Origin: Syntrophomonas sp. UBA5314
Lineage (GTDB): Bacteria; Bacillota; Syntrophomonadia; Syntrophomonadales; Syntrophomonadaceae
Assembly: GCA_002410325.1 (NCBI GenBank)
Contig: DHRK01000006.1
Span: 7,605-17,744 of the forward strand
DNA length: 10,140 nucleotides
Direction of reading: 5' to 3'
A program made the position numbers and the translations under genes. The notes under the pieces are model-generated. The model saw nothing but the letters and a program-made list of their open reading frames with translations, was not told the origin of the DNA and ran no database searches. Shown here piece after piece: positions 1 through 6,281 of the stretch (position 1 is the stretch's first letter; every line of letters starts with the position of its first letter).

Positions 1-2
1 AA

Positions 3-170
3 AGCTGCCCAAATTATGGGCACCAATATACGGAATGTTGTACTAATCTGACAGAAGCTCCCCTAAAGGAGGCGTATCTAAACAAGGAAGGCAAGACCGC
101 TATGCGCATCCTGCCCTCCAGTTATCTGGTTGAGCCAATACCAAGTAAACATAGTGAAATACTATATTAA
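3..170 (+). CDS. C-terminal part of an unrecognised protein (5' end outside window)
   Basis: An open frame enters from the window edge and runs 55 codons to a TAA at 168-170. The visible part is mostly hydrophilic, has three cysteines (a Cys-Pro near the edge and a Cys-Cys pair about ten residues on), and ends in a stretch containing LPSSYLVEPIP. I do not recognise the family. An internal ATG at 102 follows an AAGGAAGG stretch and could start a 22-residue peptide, but an upstream start outside the window is more likely. A competing frame from base 1 stops at 49-51 (TGA). A stop-free run of this length can occur by chance, so coding status is uncertain. Confidence 0.4.
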   Translation, partial: SCPNYGHQYTECCTNLTEAPLKEAYLNKEGKTAMRILPSSYLVEPIPSKHSEILY

Positions 171-308
171 AAATGTTAAAAGGATAATGTCTTTTTGTCA
201 AGGCTGTTTTTCAAAATCAAACCCGAATATTTAATAGACCACTTATGGCGAGTTGTATTGGATTTAAACCGGGCAGTTTAATTGATGATATTTTTTCTCG
301 GAGGGTTG

Positions 309-338
309 TTGACAAATGAGCAGCGAAAATGATATAAA
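309..338 (+). promoter_or_regulatory. Probable sigma-A promoter of cysK
   Basis: TTGACA at 309-314, a perfect -35 hexamer, is followed after 18 bases by TATAAA at 333-338, one mismatch from the -10 consensus. Transcription would start near 345, leaving a leader of about 55 bases before the cysK ATG at 400. No other comparable pair is seen in the 230 bases before cysK. Confidence 0.7.
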
Positions 339-339
339 C

Positions 340-371
340 TAACCATGTAAACCAATATAATTAGTTGGTTA
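340..371 (+). promoter_or_regulatory. Inverted repeat just downstream of the cysK -10, possible operator
   Basis: AACCAA (350-355) is mirrored by TTGGTT (365-370) with nine bases between. A second half-site, TAACCA at 340-345, is also complementary to TGGTTA at 366-371. The sites sit around the expected transcription start, where a repressor could block cysK. The paired CC and GG blocks recall cysteine-metabolism repressor sites of Firmicutes such as CymR, but the spacing does not fit the CymR consensus as I remember it, so no regulator is assigned. Confidence 0.35.
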
Positions 372-399
372 TAATTTAATACTTATTGGAGGGAATGAA

Positions 400-1335
400 A
401 TGGCTAAAATAGCGAAGAACCTCACCGACCTTATAGGCAACACCCCGTTGCTAGAGCTAACGAACTACAATCAGTTTCATCAGTTGGAAGCCAGGCTGAT
501 TGCCAAATTGGAGTATTTTAACCCGGCCGGCAGCGTAAAGGATCGCATCGGCTATTCAATGATCAAGGATGCGGAAGACAAAGGCCTGATCGATAAAGAT
601 ACCATCCTCATCGAGCCAACCAGCGGCAACACCGGCATCGCACTGGCTTTTGTGGCAGCCGCCAAGGGTTACCGGCTCATCCTGACCATGCCTGACACCA
701 TGAGCATTGAACGCCGCAACCTGCTCAAGGCTTTAGGCGCCGAACTGGTTCTAACCCCCGGCGCCAACGGTATGCCGGGAGCCATCCGGGCTGCCGAGGA
801 ACTGGTGGCCCAAACCCCGCATTCGTTTATACCGCAACAATTTAAAAATCCTGCCAATCCCGAGATTCATCGCGCTACTACGGCTGAGGAAGTCTGGCAG
901 GATACTGATGGTCAGGTAGACATCTTTATAAGTGGAGTTGGCACCGGCGGAACCATCACCGGAGTGGGAGAGGTTTTAAAAGCCCGGAAGCCGGACGTGC
1001 AGATCGTTGCCGTGGAGCCCTTTGATTCCCCGGTATTATCGGGCGGTTCCCCCGGGCCGCACAAAATTCAGGGAATAGGCGCGGGATTTGTGCCGGACGT
1101 TTTAAACCTGGCGGTAGTTGATGAAATATTCAAGGTTAAGAACGAGGAAGCCTTTGAAACCGCCCGCCAGTTGTCCAAAAGCGAAGGCCTGCTGGTAGGC
1201 ATATCTTCCGGGGCGGCCGCTTTTGCCGGCACCCAGCTGGCTAAAAGACCTGAAAATAAAGGAAAAACCATTGTGGTGCTGCTCCCCGACACCGGTGAAA
1301 GATATCTGTCGACCGTATTGTTCCAGGAAGCCTAA
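400..1335 (+). CDS. cysK: Cysteine synthase A (O-acetylserine sulfhydrylase)
   Basis: Makes L-cysteine and acetate from O-acetyl-L-serine and sulfide in the cytoplasm, using pyridoxal phosphate. The 311 residues match the usual CysK length. Visible motifs are NPAGSVKDR at 41-49 with the PLP-binding lysine at 47, the substrate loop PTSGNTG at 73-79, the phosphate-binding GTGGTITG at 181-188 and a C-terminal GISSGAAA segment where the PLP ring nitrogen is bound. The ATG at 400 has GGAGGG at 388-393, six bases upstream. It has its own promoter and is followed by a hairpin and by yezD. A CysM or cystathionine beta-synthase-like role is less likely because there is no extra domain and the sequence reads as classical CysK. 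Confidence 0.95.
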   Translation: MAKIAKNLTDLIGNTPLLELTNYNQFHQLEARLIAKLEYFNPAGSVKDRIGYSMIKDAEDKGLIDKDTILIEPTSGNTGIALAFVAAAKGYRLILTMPDTMSIERRNLLKALGAELVLTPGANGMPGAIRAAEELVAQTPHSFIPQQFKNPANPEIHRATTAEEVWQDTDGQVDIFISGVGTGGTITGVGEVLKARKPDVQIVAVEPFDSPVLSGGSPGPHKIQGIGAGFVPDVLNLAVVDEIFKVKNEEAFETARQLSKSEGLLVGISSGAAAFAGTQLAKRPENKGKTIVVLLPDTGERYLSTVLFQEA

Positions 1336-1376
1336 CCCCCTAAGGGAACCGGGGGGGTTCTATTGCTCCCCGGTTC
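1334..1376 (+). terminator. Hairpin after cysK with two mutually exclusive stems
   Basis: GAACCGGGG (1346-1354) pairs with CCCCGGTTC (1368-1376), a 9-bp stem with a 13-base loop. What follows (TAATTATTTATG) is AT-rich but not a true T-run, so termination may be partial. An overlapping alternative, AACCCCC (1334-1340) with GGGGGTT (1353-1359), would use some of the same G residues and disrupt the first stem. Read-through into yezD is therefore possible. Confidence 0.5.
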
Positions 1377-1384
1377 TAATTATT

Positions 1385-1412
1385 TATGTTAAAACATAGT
1401 AAACATATATGT
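1385..1412 (+). promoter_or_regulatory. Two adjacent palindromes upstream of yezD
   Basis: TATGTT-aa-AACATA (1385-1398) is followed by the perfect palindrome ACATATATGT (1403-1412). Both are AT-rich and lie in the 118-base cysK-yezD gap. The linking AGTAAACATA (1398-1407) also occurs at 144-153, upstream of cysK. They may bind a regulator, but I see no convincing promoter hexamers beside them, and AT-rich palindromes arise easily by chance. Confidence 0.3.
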
Positions 1413-1453
1413 AAATTAATTTCAAGCCAGAATAGCCGGTAGGAGGTGAAAAG

Positions 1454-1624
1454 ATGAGCCCTGAAAAAGAGCTGCTAAACGACAAACGCTTGATTCTCTC
1501 CCGCCTGGATCTGGATTACTTGCTCAATTTGATTGAAGAAATACGCTTTGGTTCAATTACCATTATCATTCAGGACGGAAAGGTAATTCAGGTTGAAAAA
1601 CATGAAAAGATCAGATTGGTTTAG
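1454..1624 (+). CDS. yezD: YezD family (DUF2292) small protein
   Basis: A 56-residue protein starting at ATG 1454 behind a very strong AGGAGGTG site (1441-1448). The C-terminal half has the DUF2292 pattern: an I/R-F-G-S-I-T-I-I-I-Q-D-G-K-V-I-Q-V-E-K core (residues 30-49) ending in KIRLV, with a leucine-rich N-terminal helix before it. No signal peptide, membrane segment or cysteine is present. The family is known from Firmicutes and other bacteria and is often found beside sulfur-assimilation genes; its biochemical role is unknown to me. Its place between cysK and a sulfonate-type ABC ATPase fits that association. It likely shares a transcript with the ATPase gene 63 bases downstream. Confidence 0.85.
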   Translation: MSPEKELLNDKRLILSRLDLDYLLNLIEEIRFGSITIIIQDGKVIQVEKHEKIRLV

Positions 1625-1687
1625 TCAGATTAATCATGCCGGAAGATCACTTATTTAAGGCGGTAGGAAAAAGGCAGGTGATTTGAA

Positions 1688-2590
1688 TTGGGAATATTGA
1701 GCATAAAACCGAAGGAAGAACCCATTGCAAAACCGGCTTCCCATTCAGAAGCTAAAATTTCCATCCATAATGTAAGCCGGATATATCCCATCAAGAACAA
1801 CGGTGAAGGGCCGAAGAGTTTTGTCGCTCTGCAGGATGTCAACCTTGAAGTAAAAAAGGGTGAATTTTTAGCCATCATAGGGTCAAGCGGATGCGGAAAA
1901 TCAACCCTTCTGGACTTGATCGCGGGTCTGGCCCGCCCGGATTCGGGTGAAATATATATTGACGGAAGACTGATCACCGGTCCGGCTCTGGATCGGGGCA
2001 TCGTATTGCAAGGATACGCCCTTTTTCCCTGGCGCACGGTAAGAGATAATGTTGAGTTCGGCCTGGAGATAAAAGGGGTGCCCAAGGGCGAACGGAGGGC
2101 GATCAGCGATAAGTTTATCAGTTTAGTGGAATTGCAGGGCTTTGAAGAACGCTATCCCCATGAACTTTCGGGGGGGATGAAACAGAGAGTCGCGATTGCC
2201 CGCGCTCTGGCTTATGATCCCGAAGTATTGCTGATGGATGAACCTTTTGCCGCAGTTGACGCTCAAACCCGGGAAAGCCTTCAGGATGAGCTGCTTCATA
2301 TATGGGAAAAAACCGGGAAGACCATTATATTTGTAACCCACAGTATAGAAGAAGCCATTTATTTGTCGGACCGGGTAGCGGTTATGTCCCCCAACCCCGG
2401 CTATATAAGGGAAGTGGTTGAAATTAAACTGCCCCGGCCGCGCTATAATAGCGATGTTCGTTCATCAGCCGAGTTTGGCTGGATAAGGCACAAGGTCAGG
2501 AATCTGCTCCAGGGTGAGGACACCGAGGCTTTTGTGGCCAAAGACACTCAGGATATATCCGAAGCCATATTCCAGGATGCCGCTCTATAA
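1688..2590 (+). CDS. ABC transporter ATP-binding protein, NitT/TauT (SsuB/TauB-like) family
   Basis: Hydrolyses ATP to drive a membrane importer, in this family usually for sulfonates, taurine, nitrate or related organic anions. Motifs in order are Walker A GSSGCGKST (65-73), Q-loop with Gln108 followed by the family-typical YALFPW, signature LSGGMKQR (160-167), Walker B LLMDEP (181-186) with Glu185, and the switch His218 in VTHS. About 27 residues precede the first ABC strand and about 50 follow the core. The TTG start at 1688 has GGCAGGTGA (1673-1681) six bases upstream. No permease or binding-protein gene is in the window, so the partners must be elsewhere and the substrate cannot be read from context. 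Closeness to cysK and yezD suggests an organosulfur substrate (inference). Confidence 0.88.
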   Translation: MGILSIKPKEEPIAKPASHSEAKISIHNVSRIYPIKNNGEGPKSFVALQDVNLEVKKGEFLAIIGSSGCGKSTLLDLIAGLARPDSGEIYIDGRLITGPALDRGIVLQGYALFPWRTVRDNVEFGLEIKGVPKGERRAISDKFISLVELQGFEERYPHELSGGMKQRVAIARALAYDPEVLLMDEPFAAVDAQTRESLQDELLHIWEKTGKTIIFVTHSIEEAIYLSDRVAVMSPNPGYIREVVEIKLPRPRYNSDVRSSAEFGWIRHKVRNLLQGEDTEAFVAKDTQDISEAIFQDAAL

Positions 2591-2597
2591 ATACCTC

Positions 2598-2627
2598 TTG
2601 ATACAGCCGATAGAGATGCTGTATAAA
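2598..2627 (+). promoter_or_regulatory. Promoter with an embedded inverted repeat, upstream of nifB
   Basis: TTGATA (2598-2603) and TATAAA (2622-2627) are separated by 18 bases. ATACAGC (2601-2607) and GCTGTAT (2618-2624) form a perfect 7-bp inverted repeat whose arms overlap both hexamers, a layout expected of a repressor site. A palindrome TAAACGTTTA (2624-2633) follows at the expected start of transcription. The repeat could instead be a weak hairpin ending the ABC gene, but no T-run follows it. It lies 8 bases after the ABC stop codon. Confidence 0.5.
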
Positions 2628-2633
2628 CGTTTA

Positions 2634-2844
2634 ACATACCCTTAAAGAAAGCAGTTGCTTGATTACCCTAGAAATGATCCCAAAATATTTGGAATTATTA
2701 TTTGAATACTAAACTATGAGAGCCCGGTCTTCTCTGACCAGAAAAACTGGAGGCGGATACTAGCTCCCTTCTTATTATGTGGAAGGTCTTTAATGGTAAG
2801 AATATCTGTCTTTAGCTTAATTGGTTAAGGGAGGAGAATTTAAT
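2634..2844 (+). other. Long untranslated leader of the nifB gene
   Basis: If the 2598-2627 promoter is used, about 210 bases precede the nifB start. No long open frame is seen. Short repeats are present: CCAAA/TTTGG (2680-2692), CCAG/CTGG (2738-2750) and a perfect hairpin CTTAA-TTGG-TTAAG (2816-2829) touching the ribosome binding site at 2829-2836. I could not match it to the SAM, TPP, FMN, cobalamin, T-box or Moco RNA consensus patterns. Confidence 0.3.
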
Positions 2845-3738
2845 ATGCCCGGATGCTCAAACAGTCATGAAAATCATCCTTTCAGCCATCTGGTAAAAAC
2901 CCACCCCTGCTTTAATGGTGAAGCTCATTTTAAGTATGGCAGAATACATCTGCCAGTAAGTCCGGCCTGCAATATTCAATGCCAATTTTGCCGGCGGGGC
3001 TTCAATAAATGCGAGAAGCGGCCTGGCGTCAGCCGGGGGATATTGAGCCCCCAAGAAGCCGTAGCGACGGTGCAAAAGGCTTTGGAGCTTTGCCCGGATA
3101 TTACTGTAGCTGGAATAGCCGGCCCGGGCGACACTCTGGCCACCGATCACGCGTTGGAAGCCTTCGAGTTAATCCACGAGCGTTTTCCGAATCTTATTAA
3201 CTGCCTGAGCACCAATGGTCTTTTGCTGGAAGACAAAGTCGGGCGAATCGTCGAAGCCGGGGTAAAGACCATAACCGTTACGGTTAACGCCGTCGATGTG
3301 AACATTATTCAACAGATTTGCTCTCATATTATATATAAAGGCCGGTCTATGACAGGTTTGGAAGCAGCCCGCCGGCTTTTGCCGGCTCAGCTTAAGGGAA
3401 TATACCAGGCAAGCAAACGGGGACTTATAGTAAAGGTCAACTCGGTTCTTATTCCCGGGATCAATGACCATCATATGCGTGAGGTGGCACATGTAACATC
3501 GGAATTGGGCGCGTCTTTAATCAATATTATCCCGTTGATACCCCAAAACCGGATGGAGCACTTGAGGCCGCCTTCCTGCGCAGAATTGAATCAGGCCCGG
3601 GAGGATGCCGAAAAAAGGCTTCCGGTTTTTCGGCACTGCCAGCAATGCCGGGCGGATGCCTGCGGAATCCCGGGCTCCCCGATCGACCTGGCGGAAGTGT
3701 TGTATGACAGCCCCATGCAGACCTTTTCGCATGGATAA
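2845..3738 (+). CDS. nifB: NifB-type radical SAM nitrogenase cofactor maturase (no NifX domain)
   Basis: NifB fuses two [4Fe-4S] clusters and inserts a carbide and a sulfur to make the 8Fe core (NifB-co) of nitrogenase-type cofactors. The radical SAM motif is CNIQCQFC (Cys42, 46, 49). Other family hallmarks are HPC at 20-22, CRRGFNKCEKRPG (49-61), AGPGD (92-96), LSTNGL (121-126), KVNSVLIPGIND and the C-terminal HCQQCRADACG with Cys265 and Cys268, sites expected to hold the extra clusters. At 297 residues it matches stand-alone NifB; the NifX-like domain is a separate gene next door. I chose ATG 2845 because a TTG at 2821 lies upstream of and overlaps nothing useful, while GGGAGGAG at 2829-2836 is correctly placed for 2845. 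It leads an operon-like set with the NifX-like and NifH-like genes. An unrelated radical SAM function is unlikely given the whole set of motifs. Confidence 0.92.
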   Translation: MPGCSNSHENHPFSHLVKTHPCFNGEAHFKYGRIHLPVSPACNIQCQFCRRGFNKCEKRPGVSRGILSPQEAVATVQKALELCPDITVAGIAGPGDTLATDHALEAFELIHERFPNLINCLSTNGLLLEDKVGRIVEAGVKTITVTVNAVDVNIIQQICSHIIYKGRSMTGLEAARRLLPAQLKGIYQASKRGLIVKVNSVLIPGINDHHMREVAHVTSELGASLINIIPLIPQNRMEHLRPPSCAELNQAREDAEKRLPVFRHCQQCRADACGIPGSPIDLAEVLYDSPMQTFSHG

Positions 3739-3774
3739 GCTGAATATATCCTTTATGTTAAAGGCGGTGGAAAA

Positions 3775-4131
3775 ATGACCTTCCGGGTGGCCGTTGCCAG
3801 CAGTGACGGGAAAGTAATCAACCAGCATTTTGGGAGAGCGGGTCAATTTTTAATCTTTGACTTAAGTGAAAACGGGTACGACTTTTATGAACTCCGCAAA
3901 ACCGCTCCGGTTTGCGGCAGTGAGGAAACCCACGACGATCTTCTCCAGCTTACCGTAAATTGTCTTGCCGATTGTCAGGTCGTCCTGGTCAGCCGGGTAG
4001 GCCCGGGAGCTGAAGAAGCTTTAAGGCGATCGGGTATTCGAGTCTTTGCCATACCCGGACTTATTCAACCGGTTTTACTGAAGCTAAATAAGTATTTACG
4101 CAACCAAGATAAAAATTGCAGAGGTGAATGA
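3775..4131 (+). CDS. NifX/NafY-like dinitrogenase iron-molybdenum cofactor biosynthesis domain protein
   Basis: A 118-residue single-domain protein of the PF02579 type, which binds or carries NifB-co or related cofactors. The hallmark N-terminal VAVASSDGKVINQHFGRA (residues 5-22) contains the His of the conserved HFG(R) motif, and the middle part reads as an RNase H-like alpha/beta fold ending in a GIRVF segment. Cysteines at about 44, 63 and 68 are not a classical motif. The ATG at 3775 follows GGCGGTGG, 36 bases after nifB. It probably supplies in trans the domain that is fused to the C-terminus of NifB in many diazotrophs. The same domain also occurs in small proteins unrelated to nitrogen fixation (MTH1175-like), so the link rests on position. 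Confidence 0.85.
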   Translation: MTFRVAVASSDGKVINQHFGRAGQFLIFDLSENGYDFYELRKTAPVCGSEETHDDLLQLTVNCLADCQVVLVSRVGPGAEEALRRSGIRVFAIPGLIQPVLLKLNKYLRNQDKNCRGE

Positions 4132-4132
4132 A

Positions 4133-5008
4133 TTGTCGAAGAAGATTAAACAGATTGCCATCTACGGTAAAGGAGGTATAGGGAAATCCACTACCACCTC
4201 CAACATCAGCGCGGCCCTGGCCCGGGAAGGCTTTAAGGTCATGCAGTTCGGCTGCGATCCTAAAGCCGATTCTACCAATACTTTGCGAGGGGGACAGTAT
4301 ATCCCGACCGTACTGGATACCCTGAGGGAAAAAACCGTAGTAAAACCAGCCGAAGTCATTTTTGAGGGATACGGCGGGGTTTATTGCGTAGAGGCCGGAG
4401 GACCTGCTCCGGGTGTAGGCTGCGCCGGCCGGGGGATCATTACCGCCGTGCAACTGTTCAAGCAGCAAAAGGTTTTTGAGACTTTAGACCTTGATTTTGT
4501 AATCTATGATGTACTGGGCGATGTGGTTTGCGGGGGGTTTGCCGTACCGATTCGGGAAGGAATAGCGGAACATGTGTTTACAGTCTCTTCTGCCGACTTC
4601 ATGGCTATATATGCAGCCAACAACCTTTTCAGCGGCATTCAAAAATACTCCAAAAGCGGAGGAGCCCTGCTGGGTGGTCTCATCGCCAATTCCATAAATG
4701 CGCCCTATGCCAAAGAAATCATCGATGACTTCGTGCAAAAGACCCATACCCAAGTTATAGAATACATTCCTCGTTCAATTACCGTAACCCAGAGTGAATT
4801 GCAGGGCAAGACCACTGTGGAACTGGCCCCTGAATCAGAACAAGCTCAAATATACCGCAACCTGGCCCTTAAAATAGCTGAACACAGCGAGTCCAAAACT
4901 CCATCTCCGCTTGGAATTCAAGAATTGCGCGATTGGGCTTCCCGCTGGGCTGATTACCTGCTGGCCTATGAGACGGGTGAGGTTAGGAGTGAGGCCAGCG
5001 GCATTTGA
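4133..5008 (+). CDS. NifH-like nitrogenase iron protein homologue
   Basis: An ATP-dependent reductase that passes electrons from a [4Fe-4S] cluster, shared between two subunits, to a catalytic partner. Motifs are P-loop GKGGIGKST (12-20), switch I DPKAD (42-46), cluster ligand Cys97 in GVGCAGRG with Arg100 (the ADP-ribosylation position of NifH) and Cys133 in switch II DVLGDVVCGG. The 291 residues are close to classical NifH. The C-terminal end (RDWASRWADYLLAYETGEVR) differs from that of NifH of diazotrophs. I place the start at TTG 4133, five bases after AGAGGTGA; a GTG at 4124 in frame has no good site ahead. It begins one base after the NifX-like stop, so translation is likely coupled. ChlL/BchL and CfbC homologues are less likely because NifB is next door. 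No NifD/K-like partner is in the window, so I give no symbol. Confidence 0.9.
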   Translation: MSKKIKQIAIYGKGGIGKSTTTSNISAALAREGFKVMQFGCDPKADSTNTLRGGQYIPTVLDTLREKTVVKPAEVIFEGYGGVYCVEAGGPAPGVGCAGRGIITAVQLFKQQKVFETLDLDFVIYDVLGDVVCGGFAVPIREGIAEHVFTVSSADFMAIYAANNLFSGIQKYSKSGGALLGGLIANSINAPYAKEIIDDFVQKTHTQVIEYIPRSITVTQSELQGKTTVELAPESEQAQIYRNLALKIAEHSESKTPSPLGIQELRDWASRWADYLLAYETGEVRSEASGI

Positions 5009-5054
5009 GGCGCCGGAATGCTTTTTAGAAAGGGCGGGAGGATAGATTACCGGC

Positions 5055-5083
5055 TTGATATTTAGTTCTAAATACCCTATAAT
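5055..5083 (+). promoter_or_regulatory. Promoter P1 of mnmA with a palindromic operator candidate in the spacer
   Basis: TTGATA (5055-5060), 17 bases, then a perfect TATAAT (5078-5083). The palindrome TATTTAG-tt-CTAAATA (5059-5074; 7-bp perfect arms) starts on the last two bases of the -35 and fills most of the spacer. This is a common place for a repressor. The regulator is unknown. The site lies 46 bases after the NifH-like stop and suggests that mnmA is transcribed separately. Confidence 0.6.
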
Positions 5084-5122
5084 ACCTATAAAATTAGTAA
5101 AGATATTATTTTTGTGCCGCCT

Positions 5123-5152
5123 TTGACAGTAAACGCCACGTTTTGGTATTAA
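5123..5152 (+). promoter_or_regulatory. Second promoter P2 candidate of mnmA
   Basis: A perfect TTGACA (5123-5128) is followed after 18 bases by TATTAA (5147-5152), four of six bases matching. Transcription would begin near 5160, downstream of the in-frame TTG at 5143, which supports starting MnmA at 5188. Confidence 0.5.
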
Positions 5153-5187
5153 AATCAATAAGTAAGCAACCAGAAAGGAAGAACGGC

Positions 5188-6264
5188 TTGCCCCAGAAAG
5201 TATTTGTTGCCATGAGTGGGGGAGTGGACAGCTCGGTTGCCGCTCTCATACTCAAAGCTCAGGGTTATGATGTAACCGGCATCACTATGCAAATTTGGCC
5301 GTTAGAGAATGCGCAGAATAAAACCTGCTGCGGTCTGGATGCGATTGGCGACGCCCAGCGGGTGGCCTGGGAACTGGATATCCCGCACTATGTAATGAAT
5401 TTTAGAGATGACTTTACGTCCCGGGTAGTGGATTACTTTTGTAAAGAATATATAAAAGGCCGTACGCCCAATCCGTGTATTGCCTGCAACCGCTATATAA
5501 AATTTCATTCTTTGCTTGGCAAAGCCCGGGCTATGGGGGCGGATTATATTGCCACCGGTCATTACGCCCGAATTGTTTTTAATGAAGACAGCCAAAAATA
5601 TGAGCTTCTGCGAGCCGTTGACAGGAAGAAGGACCAAAGCTATGCTCTGTACAGCATGACCCAGGAACAATTGCAGCACACATTGTTTCCGCTGGGGGGG
5701 CTTAATAAAGAAGAGGTCAGGAATATAGCCCGTCAAGCCGGTCTGCCCGTGGCTGAAAAAGCGGAAAGCCAGGAAATTTGCTTTATTGAAAAAGGCCATT
5801 ACGCAGATTTCGTGGGAGAATTCCTGGGCTTTAGCCCTCCCGCAGGAGATTTCATCGATAAAGATGGATGCATACTGGGACGGCATCGGGGAATACATTA
5901 CTACACGATTGGACAGCGCAAAGGCCTGGGCTTGGCTTTGGGCAGACCATTGTTCGTCAATCGCCTGGACCCGGAAAACAATACCGTGAGAGTGGGGGAA
6001 TTACCGGATTTAATGAAGAAACGGCTTCTGGCTGATAATGTCAATTATATCTCCGGCGATGCGCCTGACGGGGAAATCCAGACAACCGTCAAAGTACGGT
6101 ATTCAGCGCTAGATAAGCCGGCCGTATTAATGCCCCAAGGCCCTGAGAGGGTAGCCATACACTTTAAAACCCTCCAAAAGGCTATAACGCCAGGGCAAGC
6201 GGTAGTCTTTTACCAGGCTGAGCGGATTTTAGGGGGAGGCACCATCCATTCAGTGTTAGAATGA
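5188..6264 (+). CDS. mnmA: tRNA-specific 2-thiouridylase MnmA
   Basis: Activates C2 of the wobble uridine 34 of tRNA-Lys, -Glu and -Gln with ATP and inserts sulfur to give 2-thiouridine. The PP-loop SGGVDSS is at 10-16. The sulfur-handling cysteines are Cys97 and Cys100 in TPNPCIACN and Cys198 in ESQEICFI; GHYAR (124-128) and the C-terminal YTIGQRKGLG segment are also family marks. The CxxC-plus-Cys arrangement is that of MnmA proteins proposed to carry a [4Fe-4S] cluster. I chose TTG 5188, six bases after AAAGGAAG, giving 358 residues, a normal length. The longer version from TTG 5143 would start inside promoter P2. No cysteine desulfurase gene is adjacent. larE follows after 17 bases. Confidence 0.95.
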   Translation: MPQKVFVAMSGGVDSSVAALILKAQGYDVTGITMQIWPLENAQNKTCCGLDAIGDAQRVAWELDIPHYVMNFRDDFTSRVVDYFCKEYIKGRTPNPCIACNRYIKFHSLLGKARAMGADYIATGHYARIVFNEDSQKYELLRAVDRKKDQSYALYSMTQEQLQHTLFPLGGLNKEEVRNIARQAGLPVAEKAESQEICFIEKGHYADFVGEFLGFSPPAGDFIDKDGCILGRHRGIHYYTIGQRKGLGLALGRPLFVNRLDPENNTVRVGELPDLMKKRLLADNVNYISGDAPDGEIQTTVKVRYSALDKPAVLMPQGPERVAIHFKTLQKAITPGQAVVFYQAERILGGGTIHSVLE

Positions 6265-6281
6265 GATAATTGGGAGAGAAG

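Noticed and set aside
151..165. ATAGT-gaaat-ACTAT inverted repeat
   Set aside because: The arms are five bases, AT-rich and far upstream of the cysK promoter, overlapping the end of the partial frame. Chance is a sufficient explanation.
339..399. T-box or SAM riboswitch in the cysK leader
   Set aside because: The leader after the predicted promoter is about 55 bases and lacks the T-box GGTGG-type sequence and terminator stem.
1651..2085. 144-codon open frame on the minus strand
   Set aside because: It overlaps the intact ABC ATPase gene, including Walker A and the Q-loop, and is a shadow of that coding sequence.
2598..2627. MerR-type metal-activated promoter
   Set aside because: MerR-type promoters have 19-20 base spacers with the palindrome between the hexamers. 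Here the spacer is 18 and the repeat overlaps the hexamers.
2821..2844. TTG at 2821 as the nifB start
   Set aside because: It would put the strong GGGAGGAG site inside the coding region and has no ribosome binding site of its own; ATG 2845 is correctly spaced.
4133..5008. Light-independent protochlorophyllide reductase (ChlL/BchL) or CfbC of coenzyme F430 synthesis
   Set aside because: Neither pathway uses NifB, which is next door, and no pigment or F430 genes are present. The C-terminal end also argues for another NifH subgroup.
5302..5898. 198-codon open frame on the minus strand
   Set aside because: It is fully antisense to mnmA, whose PP-loop and catalytic cysteines are clear, and its translation shows no recognisable family or good start site.
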